A DNA stretch of 64,000 nt from Ophioderma brevispina (GCA_023653785.1 JAMKCH010085000.1:35587-99586), one strand, 5' to 3'. Positions 22,546 to 34,367 are shown, counted from the first letter of the stretch. Translations and numbers: made by a program. The notes: generated by a model from the letters alone, not told the origin.

Positions 22546-22796
22546 AAAAAAAAAAAAAAATAAAAACCCTAATAATCTCAATAATCCCCTATCACTTTGA
22601 AACAAATTTCCACAAAATTAAAAATATATTCACTTCAAATGGCTATATTTTTTTTTTTTTACCACATTTTGCTAGCCTATGCCCGATTTTTGTCTGAAAT
22701 CCCTGTCCGTTTCGGCTAATAGGCCTACCAAGTCGCCTTTGTTACTTAAGGCCTAATTAGAATATTATCTAATTATAGTCTGCGTGACCACATATG
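22546..22796. other. short AT-rich spacer
   Basis: AT-rich DNA between the island's A-run and the minisatellite, with a T-run near 22647. No feature found. Confidence 0.5.
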
Positions 22797-23270
22797 CCCC
22801 ACGTTGGTCCCTGCCTGACCACAAAACGCCAGTTCCTCCCACCATTTTCCCAACTTCACCCCGACGTTGGCTTACAACACACAACGACCATTCACTCCAC
22901 CATTTCCCCCACATCGGCCCACTTGGCCTCCGAACAAAAACGACCAGTTCCCCCACCAGTTTCCCAACTTCGCCCCGGCGTTGGCTTGGTCGACCATCCA
23001 ACGACCATTTCCCACCGTTTTCCCAACGTCGGCTTTATGTTGGTTTGGCCGACCATGAAACGACCATTTTCCCCACTGTTTTCCCAACTTCGGCTTGACG
23101 TTGTTTGCCGACCATCTAACGACCAATTTCCCCACCATTTTCCCAACGTCGGCTTGACGTTGTTTTGCCGACCATCAAACACCGTTTTCCCCACTGTTTT
23201 CCCAACGTCGGCTCGCTGTTGGTTTTGCCGACCTCGACCGTTCTGAACTTATCACGAAGTCGGCCCGACG
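22797..23270. repeat. minisatellite, about 60-bp unit, 7-8 copies
   Basis: The unit carries 'ttcccaac(t/g)tcggc', 'gacgttg', 'gccgaccat' and 'aacgaccattttcccc', repeating about every 60 bp with substitutions and small indels. Overlapping open frames on both strands (such as 22794-23246) come from the repeat and are not a gene. Confidence 0.8.
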
Positions 23271-23444
23271 TCAGTTTGCTATCTGGGTTGTTACCCCTCT
23301 TTAAACTTTGCAGTCGTAACAGTAATAAATGCACACGATAAATAACTTATCTACCTTATTCTTACTTATTAGGTGCCTGTTCTTATATAAGTGTAACATT
23401 TTTTCTACTTATACGAGAGCTCGGTACTCGCATACATTCACAAC

Positions 23445-23745
23445 CAAGCGTGGGAAACCACTTGTGGTTTGATGATAGAAGCCATAAAGCAGACGCAATG
23501 TCCTATAGATTACTGTACTAATATATTTGGTTAACTATAAAAATCATTTGCTCGATATATTCGAAAGAATTGCATTTGGGAGGCTAATTTTCTGAACACA
23601 AGGAGAAACATTTATTTTTGGTCATTCATATAGCATGAAATGAAAATCGAAGCAACTTCCGGGTAAACAATGGGAACACACGCCTTTAACAGGCTGAATA
23701 CTCGCGAATATCACCTGCTGGATTCATCAAACAAAGACGATTTCG
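23445..23745 (-). repeat. composite interspersed repeat
   Basis: Its right part (23560-23745) is the inverted counterpart of 7905-8130; its left part matches 13600-13760. It therefore joins two repeat fragments found separately elsewhere in the window, giving a fuller copy of the same element. Confidence 0.6.
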
Positions 23746-24333
23746 TGCAGTGAAAACCTATAGGGTCCCTTTCCACGGAGTTAAATTAGTTGAACGGACT
23801 TTTTTTGTTTTGCCCTCCAATCATCCAAGCATCAAATATACATACATCCAACCTTGTTCACCTAACTTTCAGCTATTTTCTGCAGGTGACTCCTTTGTCA
23901 TTATCTGCATGCTGGGTTGTTTCTCGGAGTCAGTCTGGCCAAGTTAACGTATTGACCTCCGATGAAACCACCCTATTGTGATTGGCTGATTTATTGCGCG
24001 TTTACATCAGGTAAACTATTTGGCATGTCCAGTGCACCTATCAATGATAGACTGTGGTGGTTTTCTACGAAAATGCTACTTTTATACTACGGAATCAAAA
24101 CAAATGTGGCAAGGATTAAAGAATATCTTGACCACAATTACAATCCCTATATCATATGATTGTGTTGTTGTTGTCATAAAACACAATGCATTTAATTAAG
24201 ATAAAATTAAATCGACTGACCATACGCAGGTTTTTTGTAAGCCACCCTTTTTTTTCTCTATTCCTAAGGTATTACACACATTTTGCGTTTGTGAGAATGT
24301 ACATACATGACCGCTGTCTTTGTCAACTTAATG

Positions 24334-24370
<37 letters not shown>

Positions 24371-24693
24371 CAATAATTTTTATAAACCAATGTGCCACCT
24401 GATATGACAAATCCAAACTCCATCAACTGCTGCAGAGCAAGAAAACAGGATTTTTTCCCATTGGTTTAGAATTGCTAAAGTTTTAGTCCCTTATTCAGTG
24501 GCATAGCTTGTATCTATTACCGAATTAAGTAATTATGTTTGAAATCTTTTCATGTTTCACATCAGGATTATTGGAATAAGTTTTTGTGTGACATTTACTA
24601 TGCCATTTCCACAATAAATTACGTTAAATTATAAGTAGGGCTAAACGCTCACTTCATTACTTTTATAATGCTATACCCCGTATATTGCATACA
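23746..24693. other. intergenic DNA, T-tract at 24338-24367
   Basis: Short frames (23750-23947, 23962-24159) are unrecognised. A 30-base T-run lies at 24338-24367. Nothing else supported. Confidence 0.45.
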
Positions 24694-25230
24694 TTAAAGC
24701 GGCACTGGCACATTTTCACAAAATATGAAATTTCTTCAATTTGCTCTCAATGATAGTCTAGGCCATTGGAAGAACATAGATATATTTTACACATAAAAAT
24801 AACATACCCCAAAACAGATAGGGACATTGATATGAGGATAAAGATATCCAGGTAATTTGTAGGCTAACTTTTAAGTTTTCCATAACTTTAATCAACAAAT
24901 GTGTATATTACATGAATATTTTGACTTGTACTCACTGATATTAAAACCACAAAGGTTATAGACCGGTCAAACAGTGTTCATAGCGTGGGAAACATCCGTA
25001 CGGCGTGCGTGTTCTTGTGTTAAACGCCATTTTTGTCGTCTGCTGAATTTCGCGTTGCCGGCGACGCAAAATTACAAAATCATTCCGTTTACCCATAAGG
25101 AAGCTGATTTGGTCTTAATCATTTCGGGTGAGGGCTTTTGTATATAAAAGCTTTACAACCATGCAAAAATATCGAGTTTGAAAACTCTTGAGGGCGCACT
25201 ATTTTTTCAAATGTGCCAGTGTCTCTTTAA
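24694..25230. mobile_element. TTAA-flanked MITE
   Basis: TTAA at 24694-24697 and 25227-25230 encloses ends AGCGGCACTGGCACATTT and, from the other side, AGAGACACTGGCACATTT (16 of 18 identical). The 537-bp body is AT-rich and non-coding. It shares TTAA target and TTAAAG start with the elements at 3732, 30913 and 34634, but a different interior. Confidence 0.85.
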
Positions 25231-25837
25231 CGTAATAGAGTGCTTACAAAATTTGTCATATCTGGCTTATTTTTCCTCAGTCGATTCTTTCATTTTTCAA
25301 CTCTTGGAATTATATTAGATTTGCTTTATTAAAACAACAACAAATCCATGATTCAGTGACTTTATCAATGTCATCTTCAATGCTTGCCCATTTTTTTTTA
25401 TTCACGTCTCGTATATCCAAGTAACGGCAAAAATATTTTAACCCATTTTATAATAACATTCCCTGACTTAAATGTACGGTGAGTGCAATGAAGCGTTATG
25501 CGTATCAAATAATCCTATGTGAAATACATATTTAATGTCAATGTGTAACTGTAAAACATTTTCAGTTACTTGGGAATTTTTGCAGAAATGTAGAGCATGT
25601 TACGTAAACTGTACAGTGTATTCGACCGATCCTTCCATTTATGGTGAGTTCATTTCAACTTTTAATTCACGTGTTCTTGTTTCATAAGCTCACCATCGTC
25701 TACGAGCAAGATGACACGAACTCTTATAACCCCTTTGAAAACTGGAAGATTCTGTATAGGTGGTAATAGCTTATGAGATGGCTTACCAAATTTGGAAAGC
25801 CATCTAAAAACGAACTAATACTACACAACCAATTTCT
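25231..25837. other. intergenic DNA, nothing recognised
   Basis: AT-rich sequence without frames or repeats that I can support. Confidence 0.5.
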
Positions 25838-26450
25838 TCATGGGAGTACCTTTGAAGTACCTTTTAAGTAGCCACGGAGTACCCACTCGCATGGGTACCA
25901 CATCGCCGGCCGCAAAAGTGGGGGTAATCATCAACCTAGGTACACACGCAGTAGCTTAACCACTAGTCACCCATGCGGGAGTACCTGCGTGGGTACTCCC
26001 ATGCAAATGAGGTTTGAACTCTATGTGATTATTTGATTGATTTTATCCATTATTTAACATTTTGGTCACATATGTTATATGTTTTAACACAAAATGTCAT
26101 TTATAGGGGTTTTTGGTGATGCTCAACTTAAATATTGATGTTACTAAGCTTGAAAATGGTCAGAAAAGCTGTAAATAAAACAATGGAAGTTTGGCGCCCT
26201 CTATGGTTCAAAGTGCTGCCTACTAGGCAGCCGGGAGTACCTGTGAAGGTACCCCCGTGGAGTAGCTGCAGAGGTACTCCACTACTGGTGGCCTACATGG
26301 GTACCTGTCAGACACCTAGCAGGCAACTATAGGATGGGTACTGCTAAGTAAACATAGCTGCTATCCACCCAGTGGCTTGTGTACTTCGCAAGTACTTAGT
26401 TGTAGGTACTGCATCAATAATACATCAAGGGGTACCCATGAGTATAGCTT
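25838..26450. repeat. two clusters of GTAC-centred palindromes
   Basis: Clusters at about 25838-26010 and 26229-26445 are dense in gggagtacc, gggtacc and gtactcc words. Each cluster begins with a 'catgggagtac'-like or 'gggagtacc' word and ends with its inverse. They look like two related degenerate inverted-repeat elements. The frame at 26135-26332 runs through the repeat and is not considered a gene. Confidence 0.5.
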
Positions 26451-27322
26451 AGAGTACATATGGATTAGCCCAAGCCCTGGGTTACACCGTGAGTAGGAAT
26501 GCTGTGTATGATTGTTTGGACTCTTTTGATTGTATTTCGTATGCTCATTCCGAATATAGTTACGAGAATGCGTAAATTGGAATTTTATTTTGAAAAAATA
26601 CATTAAAAACAATGATCTCTGAGATTTTATTGTTGCATGAAATGCGCGCTTACTGCAAAAGCAGGTGTTTGTATATTCATATCAAGCAGAATTAAAAACC
26701 ATTGGTGTTAAACATCTATGGTAACAACTTCCTGATATCGATGGCGTTTGTAAATCGGAAACCACCCAATTGATTTGTTCTGCCTCCCAAAGAGCTGGTG
26801 GTACCCAGCAACTATTTGTCTTATTTACAAGAAATACACAAAAACGAACATGAAATATGGCAGTTTTGTGTTTAATTTACGTTTGTTAATAATGAACTAA
26901 TATTGTTGCCGAAATTGGTTATAATAAAATGATAAATAATCAAATGTAGTGCATATTGTTTATAGAATGTTTGGATCTGTGAAGATCGCCATTTTGAAGA
27001 AAGGAAGAAAACATAATTACGTTGCCATCATTTTAATTACCGTTATTTTAACAAATTTAAAAAATGGCAACAAATATTTGCTTATAGGCATTTATCTTTT
27101 TGCTAAAGAATTGAAACAAGATTCGGAAACCAGCCAGAATCAATTACGATACAGCTGTTTTACCACAACTTGTCGAACTTAACCTTGAGTGTGTACGTTT
27201 GTTGTATTGATGAACAAATTTGAATCTCATAAATCGCCTGCGGATATAGGAAGAAACACCTTTTAAATATTTCGTGTGATTTTTGGCAAAATGAAAGTGT
27301 TTGATTAAGTTGGTTTGACAGG
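26451..27322. other. 5' region of the CUB/EGF locus, no element recognised
   Basis: AT-rich DNA upstream of the first candidate exon. I see no CpG island or clear TATA box. The frame at 26949-27182 is unrecognised. Confidence 0.4.
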
Positions 27323-27392
27323 ATGAAGGAAGTAGCGTTAGCCGATCGGATAGCTACTACAGGGCTATGGGAAGATGGATTATGTTCGCTTG
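27323..27392 (+). CDS. possible first exon of the CUB/EGF gene
   Basis: An ATG at 27323 opens 23 codons plus one base ending at a strong donor (TTG|GTAAGTTA). Spliced to the next exon (acceptor at 27925) it stays in frame with the signal-peptide exon, giving a non-hydrophobic N-terminal extension. More likely the exon is wholly or partly 5' untranslated and translation starts at 27934, because a signal peptide works best at the N-terminus. Confidence 0.35.
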
Positions 27393-27925
27393 GTAAGTTA
27401 AAACATTTTGTATTGCTGATTAAGACAAGACGGGTGTTTCTATCAGCTCAGGATAACTCTGCTGTCGTATAAAATACAAACGATTAAGAAGAACATTTTG
27501 GTAAGTAAATTTCTTAACGTTTTACTTGGTTACCAGCTAACACAAAATCTTCGTTAAATTCAGTTCATGTTACAAACACATTTAACGAAACCTATAATTA
27601 TAAATTTCAAGCAAACGTTTAAAGATGTTCTAATGATGTTCAAATGATGTTGTGAAATGTTTTCCGATCGAACCTTTCCGAGAGTCCACATTATTTTTTA
27701 ACATTCTAAAAATGCTAATGACAAAGTGATTTTACATTAATTTGCTATTTGGTTGCTTTAAAACAACAATACACAAATATTGCGCGTTTTACGTGGCAAA
27801 TGTATAAATAAGTGTACCAATATCGAATGTCAATAAAAATACAATTATACATAATCGGAAGCAATACGAATACCTTTGATAACATACTAAACTTATTTTT
27901 TGTAAACACTTGAACTTTTTTATAG

Positions 27926-28003
27926 TTGAATTCATGAAACATCGGAAGCTGACGAGTTTGTTATTTGCTGTACTGCTCTTCTCGACCATTGGCGAGCACA
28001 CAG
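27926..28003 (+). CDS. signal-peptide exon of a CUB/EGF protein
   Basis: Acceptor 'cttttttatag' precedes an exon ending at donor CAG|GTAAAT. From the ATG at 27934 it encodes MKHRKLTSLLFAVLLFSTIG and a few more residues: a basic start and a hydrophobic core, typical of a secretory signal peptide. It ends in phase 1, which matches the phase-1 start of the next exon (31335) and of every clean EGF exon downstream. The protein is therefore predicted to be secreted or to have an extracellular N-terminus. Confidence 0.65.
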
Positions 28004-30391
28004 GTAAATATTCTGTCAACAAGTTGCAGTTTGAAATAGTATTGCCGACTATAATAGTGTATACATTAAACAGGGTATTTTTGGGCAAAATTCATTTAAT
28101 TGGATACTGATTATTTAAGAGACATTCAAACGTGACCTGTTTGCAAATAAACTATGCCAAAAGAGATGCAAGTTAGGAATGTTTCAGTAGGATGTAACTG
28201 AATATATCGTGCGAGCTTAACTTTTAGAAATAGGGGCTATTTTAAAAAGTGAGCATTTTACATGCAGTTTACGGAGGTTACGAATCCTGCAAACTGTACA
28301 CAAGAGAATTATTATTTATGATGTTTCACGTTTATAGCCAGTTTGGTGTCATGATTAGAGAATAAAGATACTGTTTTTAGCCTCTGCCGTTTATCTCTCC
28401 TGCCATATCACAGGAGCGACAGCATTATTTTATCCGATATGACAAGATACTTCTATTCGCACTCTTTAAACCTTTTATTCAAATAATATAAAATTATTCA
28501 AATAAAATAAAATAAATATTCAAACTATTAATATTTTGTTAACAACGGGACTTCGATTGAGTGCGTATCACGCCCATATCTACCCGCTGTAGCCGTGTTG
28601 TATCGTCTCATATCGCACGGCCAGGAAGCAATGAAATTGCGTAAACCGTTTCCAGTGTTTAAGGATACTCTGTCAATAATTACATAATTACTTCGTCAAG
28701 AATGATGGCAGCCAATTTCAACACTATTCTTTTACACATTCAATTTGTCATTTGTGTTCACAGAGAAAACACTAAATGCCTACTTTTTGCGCTACGTTCC
28801 ATCAAAATTGAGGTCACTCAAAATTTGCAGTTACATCCTTGCATAGGTCTCCCTATAGATGGAATATGAATAGGTTTATTCATTTTCTCCTTTTTTACTG
28901 TATATTTGAGAAAAGTTGAGATTCGAGAGTTGTTACAGGAGTCTAGGACAAGGCCGCGCTATATTTTGTTGTTATTTAGTTTTAAACCATATCTTTCTCA
29001 GTTAATTATTTTTACTAGATAAATTGCTCAAAATAAATAGGCTAATATGGTGAAGAAATTAAAAATAGCGTTTGCCCGGGGATCAGTCTTCATAGAAAGG
29101 GGGTATCATACCGTTCCAAGAATCCACGTAAAAAGGGTAGTTTTTTCAGGGATCAGGCACGTTACGTAAGTAACCTGAAAAGGGCTAAAAAATCACCCAA
29201 TCAAGAAAAAAAGGGTTATATTTTCTAAATGAGGACTTCCGCATTCAAGCATAAAAAAAATTAAAAAGTGTTCCGAAGTCTGTACTTGCCTTCAAACCTG
29301 TGCTTTCAAATCCCTAAATTTCCAAATTTTTCCGCGCTACGCGCTGGTAAAGAAACCATACACATGATTTTTAGTACACGCCCATTGGTTTGAGATTTGA
29401 GAATGGCGACTCTTTTTGGATTGCACCTGATTATGTCGCTAAATTGTTCTATATCACTTACCCATGAAACGGACAATGTTTTAGTAATTTAAAGCATTTA
29501 AAATTTATTTAAATGTCAGTCAATTCTAGGTTTATAATTTTCTTAAAATAACTTTTGGGACATACTTTGGGTGCATAATTGCGCGGATTCTGTAATTTTC
29601 AGGGAAATGCCGATTTATCGCTACACTGCAAATGCGGAAGTGCCGAAAATAACGTTTTCTAAATGCGAATTCTCCCGGATCCTTTAGACTCCATAGGAGA
29701 ATGTCTTGAAAACCCTAAAAATACCTCAGGTTTCCGCTTATGAACTCTGAACACCTTAAATTTTATGATTAGTTCAAATAAAACCTTACATGCAAGAACA
29801 TATTTTATTGTTTATACCGTCGATCATTGGCCTATATGCATTTTAAAGTTAACACTTTCAAATACCAAATTGTTTTTTATCACATTTGCATGAGAAAATT
29901 GCTTGGCATGGGTTCCGCACTTCGCGCGAGAGAGAGCGGCGCCCCCTCCCACGCCACTTACTATATTATTTTATGTGGACCTTTAAAAAAACCCATCAAG
30001 TTTTTTTATGTTTCACGTTATAAGCCCATATATCATACCTATATTTTGCTATATTAAATCACTTACAAATTTCAATTATTTCTATCAAATTCGAATGAAA
30101 ATGTGCAGGTTTGGAAAGTGAAGTTTGAATTCTAGCCCAATGGCCGCTCAGCAGTCATATCGTCGACTTTTTTTGACTAGTCGTGCCGTCGTCCTGTGAA
30201 TTGTTGGATACGACCCTTGCTCAAAATGCATCCCCCTTTTAAATACCTTTCCTCGGATACATATCCTGGCTGAAAAATTAACTTTCCCCATATTTTTCTG
30301 AATTACACCAAGCTCAGAAAAGCCTCTGTGGTGTCCAAAGAATATGGTTTTGGGTTTTTACAGTAAAAGGGTAATAATATTAGCATCACTT
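28004..30391. other. intron DNA, no element recognised
   Basis: AT-rich intron sequence. A short perfect hairpin 'caggcacgttacgtaagtaacctg' lies near 29154. No supported exon. Confidence 0.5.
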
Positions 30392-30560
30392 ACTTGCTTA
30401 GGGTAGGAGAAAGACAAATACTTGTTTAGGGTATGCAAAAATTGCGCTACTGAGTATCTTGTTTAGGGGCGCATATTCCATCAGTACTTGTTTAGGTCGC
30501 AAAATTGCTCTGCTGATAGTTGTTTTAGGGGTGAAACTTTTCGAGTTTCGCAAATGCGTA
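30392..30560. repeat. degenerate tandem repeat, 'acttgtttagggt' units
   Basis: Five spaced occurrences of acttg(t/c)ttaggg(g/t) or ttgttttagggg alternate with 'gcaaaattgc'-like words at 30-45 bp intervals. It is an imperfect minisatellite within the intron. Confidence 0.55.
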
Positions 30561-30912
30561 TTTAGGGTGCTTTTTGTGATTGCGTTGGACACGGATATCC
30601 CCCTTTCATTGAGAAGTGCCCCCCCCCGGTTAGCTTTGGGTGGAGGCAGCCATATTGGCCGTAGCACCACATTGACCAGTCACCCATGTCAGCGGCAGGT
30701 GTGTTGTGGAATGTCTGCATTGTCTGTAGTACCTATAATGAGATGTTGACTTCGGCTACGCAGTCAATCCATCGCACACCTGCGCTTACAATGTAACTGC
30801 TCTTGTCTAGATATGTAACTACTCCTGAATGTAGAGATTGTACAGAGTTGTTTGTTTATAATACATTACCCTGGGCATCAAGAGATCAGAAACTGCTCTA
30901 GAATCACCCCGT

Positions 30913-31282
30913 TTAAAGTCGGACTCCGAGATTTCCGAAATATTATTTTTTGTGTAATAAGGAAAAATAGTCAACTAGAACTAAAGATTGTAACCAAAAA
31001 ATGCGACATTCCGAAATTTTGAGGTGTATCGGATTTTTCGTTTTGATGCAGTAACACATTTATGTGTAGTATTATGTCCCATAGGATATAGTGTATAACA
31101 AAAATTCCCGGATCCCGATTTTATAACAAGTTTGTGATTTTCTATATGAAGGAATTCGAATTAAGCTTAGCAATTTCCACACAGTGATTAGTATATGGAC
31201 AAGCATTTTGTACATGCAAAACACCCATTTTTTTTGGGAAATTGAGTGCGCCCTCCTCAGGAATCTCTGAGTCGGCCTTTAA
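30913..31282. mobile_element. T2-like MITE, intact TTAA flanks
   Basis: TTAA at 30913-30916 and 31279-31282. The ends are AGTCGGACTCCGAGATTT and, from the right, AGGCCGACTCAGAGATT. It is homologous over its full length to 8309-8660. It ends about 50 bp before the acceptor of the exon at 31335, so it forms much of that intron's 3' end. Confidence 0.85.
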
Positions 31283-31334
31283 TGTGCCCCCGTAGGCGTT
31301 CGCACCTATTCCTTTTTAATTTTGTTCTTTTCAG

Positions 31335-31558
31335 CATTCGCTGGGCAATGTGACATTACTGACGGAACTTTACGTCTTGGAACCGGACAAGTCGGACATC
31401 CAACTATGGAACATTTTGGTAGCCCTGCGACCCAAACAATCAAGATTGTACCTGGGTTATCAAAATGGCGCATGGTATAAAGATTCTACTTGAATTTAAT
31501 AGATTTTCAAATAGAAGGGCCTGATCAAAATGGAGAATGTGCGTACGATTATGTAGAG
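31335..31558 (+). CDS. CUB-like domain, first half, with in-frame stop
   Basis: Acceptor 'ttgttcttttcag' and donor GAG|GTGAGA define a 224-bp exon, phase 1 to phase 0, exactly as the complete CUB exon at 34165. It encodes a first-half CUB module: a cysteine and G-T-L start, a hydrophobic core leading to LIDFQIEG, and the diagnostic C-A-Y-D-Y-V-E at its end. Codon 31478-31480 is TAA in this frame, though the frame reads sensibly on both sides. The matching second half (expected phase 0 to 1) is not visible before the next CUB exon. This is a damaged or duplicated CUB exon, or a base error. Confidence 0.6.
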
Positions 31559-31706
31559 GTGAGAAAAGTAAAGTGAAGGTTTCATCTAGATTTTATCTCA
31601 AATATTGCAGATTTTTGCACATTAAATTTTTCGAGGTGACGAAAGTAAAGTGAGTTTTATCTAGATTTTTAATCTCAATATTGAGATTTTTGCACAGTTA
31701 AATTTG
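31559..31706 (+). repeat. imperfect tandem duplication covering a splice donor
   Basis: The 75-base stretch after the exon ('gtgagaaaagtaaagtga', 'atctagattttatctcaa', 'gatttttgcaca') is repeated directly from 31636 with small indels. The second unit also begins with a GAG|GTGAC donor-like word. Confidence 0.65.
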
Positions 31707-33024
31707 TAATTGACCAGTAAGCTCTAACTGTGAATAATAAAACCTAAACTTCGCTATTTTCACAAAAAGAGGACTTTTACACTATTTAGAAATGATGAGA
31801 ATGGGGATCCCCGATTCTAATACAACGGGCCGCTGGAAACGCCTCACCCCATGTGAAAGCGTCCCGTGTACGTGTTTACGATTCTTACTCGCTGTTTCCG
31901 TCGGTTCATAGCAAGCAAGTTAGTGTCATTTTTCCGTGAAAGGGTGCCTATTTCATATGGAGAGTTAGGCCAGCAAAATAGAAGAATTCTGCCTTAACCT
32001 AACACTATTTGCAACAGAATCAATTCCAAACAGAATTTGTATGGAATAGCCTTTAAAACAACATATCAAAGTCTAACTAAATCAAAGGAGTGGCCATGTT
32101 TTAAGGGGGTACGTTTATACAGGGGTCAAAATAGAAAAGTATCGAAACGCGTCGAAAGGTATGCCAACGTGTTCATTACATTTTCCAGGAATTAAAAAAA
32201 GGATAGTTTGCCATATCTCAGGTTGTAGTTCAATAGTTATGAGTCAACATAGGTTCAAGGTCACAATGGGAAATCTTTCAGATATAATCCGTTCGTTTTA
32301 TAAAAATGGTGTCAAATTGTTCGCTACTGTACAGACCGAAAATAGACAGGTTTTGCACCATCTATAATATTCGTTGCATAATTGAACGCAAAATGTGACT
32401 GGGTGGCTACAGGGTCTATGGGAGTCACTAGTCATAGCTCTGTAAATTCCTTATATAGAAGTTCAAACAAAGAATCTAGTTACATTTACTTATCTAGTGG
32501 GATAAATTTAACATTTTACACCTTGTCGGATCAAAATCGCCCATTCTATGAATTTTCCCCCAGGATGACCTTGAACTGTTTTGAGCCTATTGTACTAAAA
32601 CTATAAACGCGTAGATAGGGCCACTATAACCTTTTTTAAACCTTAGCAGTAGCCAAAATCAATTTGTACATCATTTAATCAATTCGAACAATTCTAATTT
32701 TTTAAACCCCTGTACAAACGTTTCCCCCTATTTCTACTGTTCCACTAGGTTGATTTTGGTAAGACTTTTAATATATTATTTTTGGACTATTCAAGTACAT
32801 TATACCAGAAAATTTATTTCTGTTGCAATTGTGTGTGGTCAAATCATACAATTATGGGACTAAGCCGATAAATAATGCAGCTTGTGCCGTCTGTGGCTAT
32901 CCCATGCTAGCCATTGCTCCGTGACTAGGACCATCACATGTATATTAAGACAAACTACCAACACAGCTATCACATCTCTAAAATTGGAAAATTGGGATGC
33001 CTCTTCAAAAATACGTTATTAATA
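31671..33024. mobile_element. second copy of the 3732 MITE, split by an insertion
   Basis: The left part (31671-31990) matches 3785-4060 (gatttttgcac, gatccccgat, cgctggaaacg, gtacgtgt, aagcaagttag). The right terminal part (about 32985-33024, 'gaaaattgggatgcctcttcaaaaa') matches 4217-4245. The middle is interrupted by the fold-back element at 32079-32757. The element occupies the intron where the second half of the first CUB domain would be expected. Confidence 0.65.
32079..32757. mobile_element. fold-back element nested inside the MITE
   Basis: The termini are AAATCAAAGGAGTGG and, inverted, AAAATCAACCTAGTGG. The arms share 'acgttt(a/g)tacaggggt', 'ggatagtttgcc/ggttatagtggcc' and 'gttcaaggtca' in inverted orientation. 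Fragments of the same family lie at 470-600 and 17935-18370. Non-coding; short frames inside it have no support. Confidence 0.65.
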
Positions 33025-33225
33025 CATCAAACACATTTATTATTGCAATCTTTGAAGTAGTGACACTACCGTGAGTTACGAGGCAAGATTTTGTGCTCCA
33101 TAACGCCGCAGACCTTACCTCCTTATTACAAATCAACTAGTGGTTCATTTTCATTCGTACAACTCCAATGGATATCCAGGTTTCAAGCCTCATACACGTT
33201 GTATGGCATTTATACACTTGATTGT

Positions 33226-33376
33226 AATTGGTAAAAATATCTTTCCCTAAGAAGGCATCCAATTGGAGGCTGAGCTTCGACACTCTAGTAATGCATCATC
33301 AGAGAGTATTTTCACTATGTCGAAACTCAGCCTTCCAATTTGGATTTCATTAGGAAAGAAATCCTATTTACCAACC
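33226..33376. repeat. 150-bp hairpin element
   Basis: The arms share 'ttggtaaa(a)ata', 'ctttcc', 'aaggctgag', 'ttcgaca' and 'ctct' in inverted orientation, with a loop near 33300. Non-coding, MITE-like. Confidence 0.65.
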
Positions 33377-34164
33377 TAGAGTACCAATAGTTTTCAATCA
33401 CTGTTGTAATTCGTTTACCTTATCTTTGGCTACTATTTCTGCAAGTGGACTGATAGTATCTTTATGTATTGAAATACAATGTTTTAGGGTGTTATTTCCA
33501 AACTATTTCCCATCTGGTTTTACACACACATCTCTTATAAGCATAATAACGCAATTAAAGATTTAAGTGCAGTCGGCGCTTTCAGAATACAAGCCAAAAA
33601 GTAGTAATGTACACCCATTTTGAGAGGGGGTTTACGATTTTTTGCCGACCACAAATAATCTAAAAATCTAACCTAAATTTCAAAATTGGCAGCAAATTTG
33701 TGAAATCATTTTTGTAAATATCTTAGAGCTAAAATAAGAAAGATATTAATAAAAACAGGTTAATTTATCAGGGACAATTACATCATGTTTGGTTCTAGTC
33801 TTAATCTCATATATACCATGTATACAGTCTATTTGTATTTCTGTTGCACAGAACAAACTAAAATATACCCACCTTTTTACCATTCTCTAGCAAAATTTAT
33901 TTCACACAAAATAGTTAGTTTCATCCCCGATACGATAATATGATTGGGATCCACTACTATTCACACCGTTTATATATTTTTGTATATGTTGTCGCACAAA
34001 CATAAGCTTGGAAACAATCAAAGGTATGATTTAGACCCAAAATGAAACATCTATTTGACAGCACGCGTGGAAACGGTCAAAACTCTGGTTCATGAGGTGA
34101 AGTCATAGAGATTTCAAAACTTGGAACATATACAATTAAGATTTCCATCATTTCTTGTATGTAG
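33377..34164. other. intron DNA, nothing recognised
   Basis: I searched this stretch for the missing second half of the first CUB domain and saw no candidate exon. Confidence 0.45.
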
Positions 34165-34367
34165 GCTTGTGCCTTGGATTAAGTGTAACAGTACCGATTG
34201 ATTCAGAGGGATGGATAGAGAGTCCACTTTATCCAGAAATGTATTCGCCTAACGCCCGTTGTGATTGGCTGTTTGAGACAGTTGCTGGATACCGTATCGA
34301 TATTACTTTTGACGGATTTGAGGTAGGCGCCGGAGGGAGTACAACGTGCAACGATGGTGGTGTGCAG
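34165..34367 (+). CDS. CUB domain, first half (clean)
   Basis: Acceptor 'tttcttgtatgtag', donor CAG|GTTTGT; phase 1 to 0. The 67 codons carry CUB landmarks: a first cysteine near the start, then G-W-I-E-SPLYP, the R-C-D-W second cysteine, the Y-R-I-D-I-T-F strand and a third cysteine in T-T-C-N-D-G. CUB domains are extracellular beta-sandwich modules that bind proteins or carbohydrate, often with calcium. The domain is completed by the next exon. Confidence 0.85.

Noticed and set aside
21836..22546. 236-codon plus-strand open frame in the GC-rich island (and 198 codons at 20383-20979 minus)
   Set aside because: Stop codons are rare in such GC-rich DNA. The frames overlap others on both strands and encode low-complexity P/R/G-rich sequence with no domain.
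22794..23246. 150-codon open frame in the minisatellite
   Set aside because: Generated by a tandem repeat that is open in several frames on both strands; the unit indels shift the frame and there is no conserved motif.
31335..31558. Frameshifts in the first CUB exon
   Set aside because: At first the middle seemed to need two frame changes, but one frame reads through from acceptor to donor with a single TAA, and the exon length fits phase 1 to 0 exactly.
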